DNA of 64,000 nt, taken from JAUICS01 sp964384335. GTDB taxonomy: Bacteria; Pseudomonadota; Alphaproteobacteria; Micavibrionales; Micavibrionaceae. The stretch covers positions 1 to 64,000 of the forward strand of contig CAYLKN010000006.1 in the NCBI GenBank assembly GCA_964384335.1, in the 5' to 3' direction. The notes below the pieces were generated by a model that made no database searches, was not told where the DNA came from, and was given only the letters and a program-made list of their open reading frames with translations. This document shows, piece by piece, positions 17,104 to 25,990 of the stretch. Position 1 is the stretch's first letter. Each line of letters opens with the position of its first letter. The position numbers and the translations under genes were made by a program.

Positions 17104-17967
17104 GTGCCTGCCCCAGCACTTTTTACATCCAGTTATTCAATAATTCTGCCGGCTCTGATTTTATGTGTCGTCTTTGGACTATGCCTTGGAAGTTTTGCAA
17201 CTGCATTAATATACAGATACCGCAATAACCTTCCCGTTTTTGGCACGGCTTTTTTTTCAGGAAAAAAAAGAAAAGATCTCAAACCTGAAACAAACCGTTC
17301 ATTTTGCCCTTCGTGTCATCATATTCTTGGTATAAAAGATCTTTTCCCTGTTTTGTCATTTTGTTTGTCTGGCGGGAAATGCAGATATTGTAATCAGGCA
17401 ATTCCGGCATTCTATCCTCTGACAGAAATTTCAAGTGCGATTCTCTGTATTCTGATTTTGGTGTCATACGGGCTTTCTTTCAGCGGGGTTGCCGCAATGT
17501 TTGCGGTTCCGTTTCTGTTGGCCCTCGTGATTATCGATTTTCAATCCAAACTCATGCCCGATAAATTTACCATACCGTTCGCAATACTTGGCTTTTTGTT
17601 TTCTTATTTTCAGTACAGTATTTATGAAACCGGTTTTGTCGGGCCGGTGCCGTTTTTTTTAATCCAGGTCATTTTGGGGATTATCGTTTACGGCGGCCTT
17701 GCGATTTTTATCAGGTTCATGGGGCGCATTCTTTTTCGTAAGGAGGCCCTTGGTATGGGGGACGTTAAGTTTATTGCGTCATGCGGTATATGGCTTTCGG
17801 TAACTGAGCTGCCCCTGTTTTTAATCTTGTCGGGTATTTTCGGAATAATTCTGGGAGGGTACTGGCTAAAAATTCGGGGTGAAAGGGAATTTCCCTTTGG
17901 GCCAGCGCTTATTGCCGGTTTTTTGACCTGCCTGGTTTTCAATTCCGTTTTGTTAACATCCTATTAA
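17104..17967 (+). CDS. pilD: Prepilin peptidase/N-methyltransferase (PilD)
   Basis: A 287-residue polytopic inner-membrane enzyme that cuts the prepilin leader after Gly and methylates the new N-terminus. The cytoplasmic zinc loop has Cys68, Cys71, Cys93 and Cys96 (CPSC...CRYC). The two catalytic aspartates lie in LALVIIDFQS and GMGDVKF, as in bacterial type 4 prepilin peptidases. About seven hydrophobic helices are visible. It starts at GTG, 3 bp after the TPR gene stop. Its substrate in this locus is the prepilin at 25190. Confidence 0.92.
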   Translation: MPAPALFTSSYSIILPALILCVVFGLCLGSFATALIYRYRNNLPVFGTAFFSGKKRKDLKPETNRSFCPSCHHILGIKDLFPVLSFCLSGGKCRYCNQAIPAFYPLTEISSAILCILILVSYGLSFSGVAAMFAVPFLLALVIIDFQSKLMPDKFTIPFAILGFLFSYFQYSIYETGFVGPVPFFLIQVILGIIVYGGLAIFIRFMGRILFRKEALGMGDVKFIASCGIWLSVTELPLFLILSGIFGIILGGYWLKIRGEREFPFGPALIAGFLTCLVFNSVLLTSY

Positions 17968-18065
17968 GCAAAATAGGCAATGATAAAAATGTCTTTAGTG
18001 ACTTTCAGTAAATTTTTTCTGATAAAGTTTTATGCATTAGAATATAGTTTTAAAAGGAGTTAAAA

Positions 18066-19256
18066 GTGGATATTACCCAGCTTCTCGCTTTCGTCCTTCA
18101 CAATGACGCCTCTGATCTTCACCTCAGTGCGGATAATCCACCAATTATAAGAACAAAAGGCAGTTTAAAGCGGGTTAAAGCCGATGCTCTTAAAAGTGAC
18201 GATATTCGGTCCATGCTTTATTCCGTAATGACGGATGAACAGCGCGCCGAGTACGAAAAGGAACTGGAGCTTGATTTTGCCATTTCATTCGGGGATACAT
18301 CCCGTTTCAGGGTTAATGCCTTTAATAACCGGCAGGGTGCGGCTGCCGTTTTCAGAACCATCCCCTCGAAAATTCCGTCCATGGACGAGATTGATTTGCC
18401 TATGGTCATGCGCCGCTTTACAGAGCTTGAGAAAGGCATTGTTCTGGTGGTTGGTCCGACGGGAAGCGGGAAATCAACGACCCTGGCAGCGATGGTAAAT
18501 AATATTAATGAGAATATGAGCAAACATATTCTTACAATCGAGGACCCCGTTGAATTTTTTCATACGTCAAAGAAAAGTCTTATCAATCACCGTGAAGTCG
18601 GCAATGACACGTTTTCGTTTAAAAAAGCGCTGCGCAGTGCTTTGCGTGAAGACCCGGACGTAATAATGGTTGGGGAGATGCGGGACTATGAAACCATTTC
18701 CCTTGCGCTTACTGCCGCTGAAACAGGACATCTTGTTTTTGCCACTCTGCACTCCAACTCAGCGGCCAAAACAATAAACCGTATTATTGACGTTTTTCCA
18801 AGTGGCGATAAAGAAATGGTCAAGGCCATGTTATCCACGTCATTGCAGGGTGTTGTCGCTCAAACCCTTTTGAAAAGGGCTGATGGATCAGGACGTGTGG
18901 CGGCCTTTGAAATTCTTGTCGGAACAAACGCCGTCCGTAACCTGATTAGAGAGAATAAGATTTCCCAGTTGTATTCAATGATGCAGACCGGATATCGCTA
19001 TGGCATGAAAACAATGGAAGATTCGGTGAATGAATTACTTGAATCCGAAATAATCAGCAAGTCGGAGGCAAGGCGTGCGGTTCTGCTTGTCAGTGATGAA
19101 AACCAAGATACGGATGATAATGATTCCGAAAAAGGAAAGGCGCCTCAGCCCCGTAAAATACCGCGTACATCAAAAGCGTATTCACCAAGCGGCCATCTGA
19201 ACAAGAGTAACGAAGGCAACGCAAATTCCGGGAACGAAGAGGGGTATTCGTTTTGA
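18066..19256 (+). CDS. pilT: PilT retraction ATPase
   Basis: A 396-residue hexameric ATPase that powers pilus retraction. Walker A GPTGSGKST, an Asp box (TIEDPVEF), Walker B-type DPDVIMVGEMRDYET, a His box (HSNSAAKT) and the C-terminal PilT-type NLIRENKISQLYSMMQTG are present. It lacks a zinc motif, as expected for PilT. The last 50 residues are a charged Ser/Asn/Lys tail beyond the usual PilT length. The start is GTG at 18066, after AAAAGGAG. The stop overlaps the TTG start of the next ATPase, so the two are translationally coupled. Confidence 0.93.
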   Translation: MDITQLLAFVLHNDASDLHLSADNPPIIRTKGSLKRVKADALKSDDIRSMLYSVMTDEQRAEYEKELELDFAISFGDTSRFRVNAFNNRQGAAAVFRTIPSKIPSMDEIDLPMVMRRFTELEKGIVLVVGPTGSGKSTTLAAMVNNINENMSKHILTIEDPVEFFHTSKKSLINHREVGNDTFSFKKALRSALREDPDVIMVGEMRDYETISLALTAAETGHLVFATLHSNSAAKTINRIIDVFPSGDKEMVKAMLSTSLQGVVAQTLLKRADGSGRVAAFEILVGTNAVRNLIRENKISQLYSMMQTGYRYGMKTMEDSVNELLESEIISKSEARRAVLLVSDENQDTDDNDSEKGKAPQPRKIPRTSKAYSPSGHLNKSNEGNANSGNEEGYSF

Positions 19257-20383
19257 GTACATCTGAAGTTTTCAAATATCTGGAGACCATGGTGGCCAAA
19301 GGTGCCACAGATCTTTACATAACTGTTGGGCATCCCCCAACGCTGAGAGTTGAAAACGAGCTTTTTTTTATCAAGCGTGAGCCTATGGAGGCTGAAGATG
19401 TAAGGGAAGTAGTGAATTCAATTCTTTCCAACCGTCAGCTTCGCTATTTCGAAACGCACATGGAAATGAATATGTCTATAGACATGGGTAGTAAAGGGCG
19501 GTTTCGCGTGAATATTATGCGCCAGCGGCAGATGCCCGCACTTGTGATAAGACGTATCTTTTCAAAAATTCCAAGTTTTGATGAACTGCGGCTTGAGCCC
19601 TTACTTGAAAGCCTGGCGCTGGAAAATCGCGGGCTTATCCTGGTGACGGGAATCACAGGCTCCGGAAAATCAACAAGCCTGGCCGCAATGATCGACAAAA
19701 GAAATTCGCAGAAAAGCGGGCATATAATAACGATTGAAGACCCTATTGAATATTTTCACAGTCATAAAAAATCGATCATAACCCAGAGAGAGGTAGGCGT
19801 TGATACGGATTCGTTTTCCATTGCACTGAAAAATGCTTTAAGACAAAGACCTGATGTTATTCTGGTCGGGGAGATCCGTGATCGCGAGGTTATGGAGCAG
19901 GCTTTGATGGTTTCTGAAACCGGTCATCTTTGCCTTGCCACGCTGCACTCCAGCAATTCCTATCAGACAATTGAAAGAATTGTCGGCTTTTTTCCAAAAG
20001 AGTCCTATAATCAGGTTCGTCTGAATTTATCCCTTAACCTGCGGGCAATAATTTCGCAAAGGCTGTTGCCAAGCGTACAGGGCGGAATGGTGGTCGCCAT
20101 GGAAATCATGCTCAATGAGGGGCATATAAGAGATCTGATACACAATGGTCACCTCGATAAAATCAAGGATGTTATGGAGCAAAATTCAAAGCAGGGTATG
20201 CTGACATTTGATATGTCCCTGATAAGACTGTACCAGGAAGGTCTGATAGATGCGCCCACCGCAATCCAGCAGGCGGACAAGCCAAGCGATATGAAAATGA
20301 AAATACAGCAGGTGGATCTTGGTGAGAAAGGCAGCCTCCACCGTCTGGATACGTCTCTGCTTCAAATATCGGATAGTGAGTAA
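19253..20383 (+). CDS. PilU-like second retraction ATPase
   Basis: A 376-residue PilT-family ATPase. Walker A reads GITGSGKST, the Asp box TIEDPIEYFHS, and Walker B-type RPDVILVGEIRDREV; the central part is PilU-like (QREVGVDTDSF, HLCLATLHSSNS). It begins at TTG 19253, overlapping the pilT stop. In other bacteria PilU works with PilT and cannot retract alone, so pairing here suggests an actively retracted pilus. The classic MSHA locus has no own pilT/pilU genes, so having both inside this locus is notable. Confidence 0.88.
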   Translation: MSTSEVFKYLETMVAKGATDLYITVGHPPTLRVENELFFIKREPMEAEDVREVVNSILSNRQLRYFETHMEMNMSIDMGSKGRFRVNIMRQRQMPALVIRRIFSKIPSFDELRLEPLLESLALENRGLILVTGITGSGKSTSLAAMIDKRNSQKSGHIITIEDPIEYFHSHKKSIITQREVGVDTDSFSIALKNALRQRPDVILVGEIRDREVMEQALMVSETGHLCLATLHSSNSYQTIERIVGFFPKESYNQVRLNLSLNLRAIISQRLLPSVQGGMVVAMEIMLNEGHIRDLIHNGHLDKIKDVMEQNSKQGMLTFDMSLIRLYQEGLIDAPTAIQQADKPSDMKMKIQQVDLGEKGSLHRLDTSLLQISDSE

Positions 20384-20427
20384 GCAACGTTTTCCGTTCC
20401 GAATTTACGCTTATCTTTGTGGATGAA

Positions 20428-20532
20428 ATGCCGGGTCTTGTTGACCGCGGTAATTTGCGTGCCGATAATATAACAATATTTACTATATCTTCTGTATTAC
20501 ACAAAATCTATGACGTCATATGGTCAAAATGA
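20428..20532 (+). other. Possible 34-aa upstream reading frame before the secretin
   Basis: The frame before the secretin gene is open from 20380 and could start at ATG 20428 (MPGLVDRGNLRADN...). Its stop TGA overlaps the secretin's second ATG at 20529 in an ATGA arrangement. This could be a short coupled leader or simply chance. No strong ribosome site is seen and no family is recognised. Confidence 0.2.
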
Positions 20533-22448
20533 ATAAAAAAATTTGCCGAATCAAATATATAAATCTCTTAACGGGGCTTTTGGTAACGTCAATTGCCCTG
20601 ACGGGGTGTGATCTGACTAGAAACTACACAAAGATCGACCGTGCGGCTAATGCCAACGTCCAGGATCTTCGTGATTTTCTAGAGCCGAGACCTCTTGAAC
20701 TGCCTGAACCGGTAGATGAAGATATTCCCGCGTTTCAGCCGGCTGTTGCGTCTCTGGACGGAACAGAGGAGCCTGTGCCGCTTGTTTCGATTGCAATTAA
20801 TCAGTCTGTTCCCCTGCGCGATGCTCTGTTCGAACTGGCCCGTGAAATAGACTACGATCTTCAGCTTGATTCGAGAATAAGAGGAAGTATCATTTTTACA
20901 GCGAGAGACCAGCCCATAAACACCGTACTTGATCGCATATCCAGCATGGCAGGGCTTCGTTACGAACTTGATAACAAGACGATACGGGTTGAGCTTGATA
21001 CACCCTACCAGAAAACATACCGTCTTTCGTATCTGAACATGATCAGGACGAACGACAGTTCTATTAGTTCCTCACTGGATATCAGCTCGGCCGGAGGAGA
21101 TGATTCCACCGAAAGCACTCAAACGCAGACGGGTTCAAACTTTACGGTCAATTCAAGCTTCTCTTCTGATTTCTGGCAGGAATTCGAAGTCGGATTGCAG
21201 CATCTGTTATCTGCTTCGCTTGATGATAATAACTTATCAACTGCGGCAGATCCCCGGCTTCGTGTTGCCAATTCGCAGCAGGCTCCTCCCGGTGCGGACA
21301 CAACTGCTGGAGATGGAGCGCAGGAAGCAGCACAGCAACAGGCCCGTGGTCAGGATACAAGGCTTGAAGAGCCTGAGCTCGAAGTTCAGTCCCTGCCCGT
21401 GGACGATTTCGATGATGACCGTGGTGACCGCCGACGCGGCGGCAGAGGTGCGGACGGTGAAAATATTTATACCTATTCAATTAACAGGCAGAACGGGATT
21501 ATCAATGTCTACGCACCTAAATCAATTCACGACAGGGTTCAGGAATACTTATACGAAGTCAGACGTGTAATGACTTCCCAGGTTTTGCTTGAAGCCAAGG
21601 TTCTTGAAGTCTCCCTGAGTGACGAGTTTTCATCGGGCATAGACTGGTCAATCGTTTTCAGGGAGGGAATTGTCAATACCGGATTTGGAGTGACATCGGA
21701 GTTAAACAGACCGGCTCTCAATCCTGCCGGAATTGGTGACTTTTCTTTTGTCTGGGACGGCAGCGATATTTCTTCAGTTGTCAATGCGCTGTCACGTTTC
21801 GGTACAACCCGCGCACTGGCCAGTCCGCGCATTACGGTTTTAAACAACCAGCCAGCCGTTCTCAACGTGACAGAAAATATTGTTTTCTTTGACCTGGAAG
21901 TCACAACGGAAGAAGATCAGGATACAGGTGAAGATGAAGTGCGGGTCGATAGTGAGGCACGTTCGGTTCCGGAAGGTGTGATTATTAATGTGCATCCGGT
22001 CATTGATCTCGATAGCCAGACTGTAATGCTTTCCCTAAGACCGACTGTATCAAATGTAACTCAATTTGTTGAAGACCCCGGTCCGCGTCTTTCTGCAGCT
22101 TCCCTTGCGGGTATTACACCCGAGGAACTTGCCAGTATTTCATCATCGGTGCCCCAGCTTTCGGTCCAGCAGTTCGATTCTGTTGTAAGAATGGGCTCGC
22201 AGGAAGTTCTGGTTCTTGGCGGACTGCTTGAAGACAGGGTCGAATCGGAGCAGCAGGGTGTGCCTGTGCTTTCCGAGGTTCCCATGTTCGGCAGTTTATT
22301 CAGGACCCAGTCCGACAGAGTGGAAAAGACAGAGCTGGTTGTCCTGTTGAAAGCCACAATCTTAAATAATGCCGGATCCTCGATACATCCTTTTGACAGA
22401 GACCTGTACAATCAGATGGCAGGAGACAGAAGGCCATTCAGATTTTAA
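20520..22448 (+). CDS. mshL: MSHA-type secretin lipoprotein (MshL/PilQ family)
   Basis: A 642-residue outer-membrane secretin. The N-terminus has a lipoprotein signal with lipobox LTGC (about residues 27-30), so it is probably anchored as a lipoprotein. A secretin/TonB N-terminal domain follows (about 85-165, RDALFELAREIDYDLQLDSR), then a Ser/Gln/Asp/Arg-rich linker, an N1-like domain (RQNGIINVYAPKSIHDRVQEY), and the C-terminal secretin domain with VPVLSEVPMFGSLFR. The lipobox and the layout fit MshL better than PilQ. Start: ATG 20520 or 20529; both are before the signal peptide. Confidence 0.88.
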   Translation: MVKMNKKICRIKYINLLTGLLVTSIALTGCDLTRNYTKIDRAANANVQDLRDFLEPRPLELPEPVDEDIPAFQPAVASLDGTEEPVPLVSIAINQSVPLRDALFELAREIDYDLQLDSRIRGSIIFTARDQPINTVLDRISSMAGLRYELDNKTIRVELDTPYQKTYRLSYLNMIRTNDSSISSSLDISSAGGDDSTESTQTQTGSNFTVNSSFSSDFWQEFEVGLQHLLSASLDDNNLSTAADPRLRVANSQQAPPGADTTAGDGAQEAAQQQARGQDTRLEEPELEVQSLPVDDFDDDRGDRRRGGRGADGENIYTYSINRQNGIINVYAPKSIHDRVQEYLYEVRRVMTSQVLLEAKVLEVSLSDEFSSGIDWSIVFREGIVNTGFGVTSELNRPALNPAGIGDFSFVWDGSDISSVVNALSRFGTTRALASPRITVLNNQPAVLNVTENIVFFDLEVTTEEDQDTGEDEVRVDSEARSVPEGVIINVHPVIDLDSQTVMLSLRPTVSNVTQFVEDPGPRLSAASLAGITPEELASISSSVPQLSVQQFDSVVRMGSQEVLVLGGLLEDRVESEQQGVPVLSEVPMFGSLFRTQSDRVEKTELVVLLKATILNNAGSSIHPFDRDLYNQMAGDRRPFRF

Positions 22449-22459
22449 AATGAATATTA

Positions 22460-23242
22460 ATGAACCTGGCTGTTTTTAAATATGTCATCTTATCCTGCCT
22501 AAGGGATAAAACAGCCCTTACGTTAATCGGTTTATTTGTCTTTATTATTCTGATCAGTCTATTCCTTGGTTCAACAGCCGTGATTGAATCAGGGCCATTC
22601 TCACTTGCCTATGGTGCGGGACTTTTAAGACTTGCGGGTGTTGCCGGCCTGGCACTTATTGTAACGTTCAGTGTCAGGCGTCTTTTTGAAATGAAGGAGG
22701 CGGATTTTATTATGGCCTGTCCCGTAACAAGGCCGCAATTTACAATATCCGTAACTGCCGCATTCGGGGTCATAGCTTTTATTTTGTCGCTGCTTGTAAG
22801 TTTGGTTGTTCTCGCCCTTTTCTGGGGTGCTGTAAATCTTGAGGGGATGGCATTATGGTCCGGCAGTATTGTTATTGAATATGTTCTTATGTCTGCCGTT
22901 TCCGTTTTTTTTGCCATGGTGATAACAAGCGGGGCAGGGTGTGTTTTAATAATTTTCGGATTTTACATTTTATCGCGGATGCTGGGACAGCTTCTCAGCA
23001 TAGCTTCAGGCATGTTTTCAGAAACGGCTGCCACTTCTTTCATAATGACTATATCCTCAAATATTCTTGATGTTCTCTCTTACTTTATACCCAGATTGGA
23101 TCTTCTGGCCCAAAGCTCGTGGCTGCTTTACGGTCTGGACGGGCCGGCGCATAGTATTCTGGTAATATGGCTGCAGGCAGTCTTGTTTATATTCATATTT
23201 CTAACAGCCACTGTAATTGACACCTGTAAAAGACAGTTTTAA
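22460..23242 (+). CDS. ABC-2-like membrane protein in pilus locus
   Basis: A 260-residue protein with about six membrane helices and short loops. It has the layout of an ABC-2 type permease, as in PilI/CcmB/NosY-like proteins, and no recognisable enzymatic motif. It starts 12 bp after the secretin stop and lies in the same locus as an ABC ATPase (15210) that has no other visible partner, so the two are taken as one transporter. No substrate-binding protein is present, consistent with export or with a mechanical/assembly role. What it moves is unknown. Confidence 0.65.
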   Translation: MNLAVFKYVILSCLRDKTALTLIGLFVFIILISLFLGSTAVIESGPFSLAYGAGLLRLAGVAGLALIVTFSVRRLFEMKEADFIMACPVTRPQFTISVTAAFGVIAFILSLLVSLVVLALFWGAVNLEGMALWSGSIVIEYVLMSAVSVFFAMVITSGAGCVLIIFGFYILSRMLGQLLSIASGMFSETAATSFIMTISSNILDVLSYFIPRLDLLAQSSWLLYGLDGPAHSILVIWLQAVLFIFIFLTATVIDTCKRQF

Positions 23243-23254
23243 ATACGGACCCCT

Positions 23255-24001
23255 ATGACAAAGTCCACTTTATCGTATTTATTCCGCCCTCATTCCACAT
23301 CCCTTCTTTTTATACTGCTTGTTTTGAATATGCCGTTCTGGCTTGCCATCAGGGATCAGGAGGCAACCTGGTTAAACATTCCTGCCGCGCCCGGCGAAAA
23401 TATGATTAAGGTTGTTGCAATGGGGGATATACAGCCTGCCTACAGAATGATCGGCATATTTTTGCAAAATGCCGGAGAATTCGGCGGGAAGGGACGGTCT
23501 TTAAAGGAATACAGCTATGAAAATCTGGAAGAATGGTTTTTCCTTGCCGATAAACTTGATAAACGTTCCCATTATGTGCCTTTTCTTGCCGCGTACAATT
23601 TCGGAGCTACAAGGCAGTCTGAGGATCTGGATCATATTACGGATTACCTTATTCAGGTGGGCAGGCGCGAAGGGGAGCAAAGATGGCGCTGGCTGGTCCG
23701 GGCTTTTTATATTGCCCTTTACCGGCAGGAAAAACCTGAAAAGGCATTGGAAATCGCAAAAATGCTGGAGGATCATCCCGATCCATCCAGACCCGAATGG
23801 TCTTACCGACTGCGTGCCATGACTCTTGCCAGACTGGGTGACAAGGAGGCCGCATATATAACAATGCGTCAGATTATCAATCAGGGCCATAAAACAATGT
23901 ATCCGGGTGAAATCCTTTTTATGATTGAGTACATTTGTACTGAACTGGCAGAGTTTGCCGATGGTGACCCACTTTGCATTAAAAACGAAACAATCAGATA
24001 A
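23255..24001 (+). CDS. Unknown membrane-anchored helical protein of the pilus locus
   Basis: A 248-residue protein with one N-terminal membrane helix (about residues 15-32) and a soluble, alpha-helical remainder that includes TPR-like pairs (YIALYRQEKPEKALEIAKML, MTLARLGDKEAAYITMRQII). It follows the ABC-2-like gene by 12 bp and ends 2 bp before the AraC-type regulator, so it belongs to the same transcript. I do not recognise a family. By location it may be a periplasmic partner of the ABC protein. Confidence 0.6.
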   Translation: MTKSTLSYLFRPHSTSLLFILLVLNMPFWLAIRDQEATWLNIPAAPGENMIKVVAMGDIQPAYRMIGIFLQNAGEFGGKGRSLKEYSYENLEEWFFLADKLDKRSHYVPFLAAYNFGATRQSEDLDHITDYLIQVGRREGEQRWRWLVRAFYIALYRQEKPEKALEIAKMLEDHPDPSRPEWSYRLRAMTLARLGDKEAAYITMRQIINQGHKTMYPGEILFMIEYICTELAEFADGDPLCIKNETIR

Positions 24002-24003
24002 CA

Positions 24004-25083
24004 ATGCCTGATTTACAATTCTCGCTTTTAGAGATCATTTCTCTGATTGGTATCACACAATCAATATTTCTGATTGTTTACATGCTTTTACGATCAGGAC
24101 AAAATTCCAGAACATTTATTTCGCTGCTTTACTTTTTCGTGCTTGGCCTGGCTTTTTTTCTGGATTTTTCAAGACGGTTTATCTCGGATATCAGTCCCTT
24201 TTATGATCCGGTGTCAGATATGATCTGGCTTCTCAGTCCTGTTTTAAGCGTGCTGCTTGCCATCCAGATTATCGAAATATCCAGAATGCCTCCGAAAAAA
24301 TACTTTGCGGGTGTTTTTTTCCTGGTTTCCGTCTATGGGCTCTTCACTTTATCCGCCAGTAAGTCAGGATTGTGTGAGGGCGGATTTCCATGCCTGTTTT
24401 ATGAACAAGGGCTGGTGATTGCAGGAAGCTGTATCGGCGCACTAACAATGCTGACTTTCTGGAGCAAACGGAGAAGCATTGCCGAAACCCGCGAAGATTC
24501 CGCAAGCGGGAAAGAACGTTTCTGGTTGGTTATGGCCTTGCTTGCAATGAATTCAGCCTTGATTTTCATTATGATGATTGGAGTTGCCATCGAAAATATC
24601 GATGCGTCGGTGAGAATGGCCAGAAACTTCCTTGGCCTCGGTTTTCTTTATCTGGCTGTTACAAGTCTTCTCCGGATCTATCCTCAGGCCGTAATGCTTA
24701 AAAAAACACAAGCCGGGATCCATCTGAATGATCAGGAAAAAGACCTGGCAAGAAAAATTGAGAATCTTATGGTTTTGGACAAGCTTTATCACGAACCCAC
24801 CTTCTCCCGCGCGGATCTTGCAAGAGAGTGTGAATGTTCGGAGGCCGTTCTCTCAAAGGTCATAAACATATATTTCAATAAAAGCTTTCCGCAGTTACTT
24901 AATGAAAACCGCGTACGGGACGCCAAGCGTCTTCTGGAGCAGACAGACGAAGATATGCAGACTGTGGCGGCAGAGGTTGGATTCAATTCTCTTGCAACTT
25001 TTAACAGGGTTTTCAAGGATATCGAGGGTTTGTCGCCAGGCGCGTACAGGCAGAGAAAACTCAATAGTAATATATCAGAATGA
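24004..25083 (+). CDS. Membrane-anchored AraC-family regulator
   Basis: A 359-residue protein. The first 230 residues hold about seven membrane helices; the last 100 are an AraC-type double helix-turn-helix (FSRADLARECECSEAVLSKV, then MQTVAAEVGFNSLATFNRVF, ending LSPGAYRQ). Such fusions sense an envelope or membrane signal and bind DNA from the membrane. It lies 2 bp after the preceding pilus gene and directly upstream of the prepilin, so it probably controls the prepilin gene or the divergent fimbrial/pilus promoters. Targets are inference. Confidence 0.85.
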   Translation: MPDLQFSLLEIISLIGITQSIFLIVYMLLRSGQNSRTFISLLYFFVLGLAFFLDFSRRFISDISPFYDPVSDMIWLLSPVLSVLLAIQIIEISRMPPKKYFAGVFFLVSVYGLFTLSASKSGLCEGGFPCLFYEQGLVIAGSCIGALTMLTFWSKRRSIAETREDSASGKERFWLVMALLAMNSALIFIMMIGVAIENIDASVRMARNFLGLGFLYLAVTSLLRIYPQAVMLKKTQAGIHLNDQEKDLARKIENLMVLDKLYHEPTFSRADLARECECSEAVLSKVINIYFNKSFPQLLNENRVRDAKRLLEQTDEDMQTVAAEVGFNSLATFNRVFKDIEGLSPGAYRQRKLNSNISE

Positions 25084-25189
25084 CAAAATGCGTATATGCA
25101 ATCCTCAATTTTGCAAAATGATATGCGCTTACATCCCGTAATGGCTTAGTATAGTATGTATATGTCCATTTACTGAAAGGAGAGAAGTA

Positions 25190-25939
25190 ATGACGTTAAT
25201 TTCAAAACAAGACTTGCGCGATGAGCAGGGCTTTACACTGGTGGAGCTTGCCATTGTGATGATTATTATCGGACTTTTGATCGGCGGTGTTCTTCAGGGG
25301 CAGAACCTGATAACAAATGCCCGTGTATTAAGTGTCACAAACGAAATAGAATCTATCGATGCCGGAGTTGCAACATTTCGGGAAGCGTACGGCGGCTGGC
25401 CGGGCGACCTGGAAGATGCGGATATAAGACTGCGTAACTGTGAAGATGAATGTGTTGCGGGAGACGGCGATAATCAGGTCGGTCCTGACAATGTATTTGA
25501 CGGGGGTACGGCTGATGATGAAAACGATGCTTTCTTCCTGCAACTCGCGGCTGCGGACATTGTAACTTCGGTTGACCCATCTGCAACAGATGACGATTTC
25601 GGAGGAATATACCCGGTGTCAGACCTTGGCGGCGGTTATCTGATCGGTTTTGCAACGGGTGGTTCGAACGGCATTCCTGATCAAACCGATGATGACATTA
25701 TTCAGGGACATTATCTGGGGTTAATGACTGATAGTGGTTTTGATCTGGAAGATGGAGGTTTCCCGCCAAGTCTGGTTGCCAGGATCGATAGAAAGCTTGA
25801 TGACGGTTTTCCTGAAGAGGGCAATGTAAGGGCTGCGGGGCAGGATGACTGCACCGATACGGGCGGCGACGGCCAGATCATTTACAATGAAGGTGAGCAG
25901 GCAAATCAATGCAACATTGCCATTCGAATTCAGGGTTGA
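25190..25939 (+). CDS. Type IV prepilin, large acidic
   Basis: A 249-residue prepilin. The 14-residue leader ends in Gly14, and the mature protein begins FTLVELAIVMIIIGLLIGG with Glu at mature position 5, the class III/type IVa signature. The mature globular part of about 235 residues is larger than most major pilins and very rich in Asp, Gly and Asn (for example DEDAD-like and GGTADDEND stretches). Two cysteine pairs are visible: Cys83/Cys87 (RNCEDEC) and two near the C-terminus (DDCTDTG, NQCNIA). Strong AAAGGAG precedes the ATG and a strong terminator follows, so it is probably well expressed. It is the only prepilin in the locus. Confidence 0.88.
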   Translation: MTLISKQDLRDEQGFTLVELAIVMIIIGLLIGGVLQGQNLITNARVLSVTNEIESIDAGVATFREAYGGWPGDLEDADIRLRNCEDECVAGDGDNQVGPDNVFDGGTADDENDAFFLQLAAADIVTSVDPSATDDDFGGIYPVSDLGGGYLIGFATGGSNGIPDQTDDDIIQGHYLGLMTDSGFDLEDGGFPPSLVARIDRKLDDGFPEEGNVRAAGQDDCTDTGGDGQIIYNEGEQANQCNIAIRIQG

Positions 25940-25963
25940 TTTAACGCCACTAAACAAAATTTT

Positions 25964-25990
25964 GCCCCGGCCTGTGCCGGGGCTTTTTTT
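25964..25990 (+). terminator. Intrinsic terminator after the prepilin gene
   Basis: A perfect 8-bp GC stem (GCCCCGGC with GCCGGGGC, 4-nt loop) followed by seven T. It ends the pilus locus. The convergent slipin gene stops inside the T-run, so the hairpin may act on both transcripts. Confidence 0.92.
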
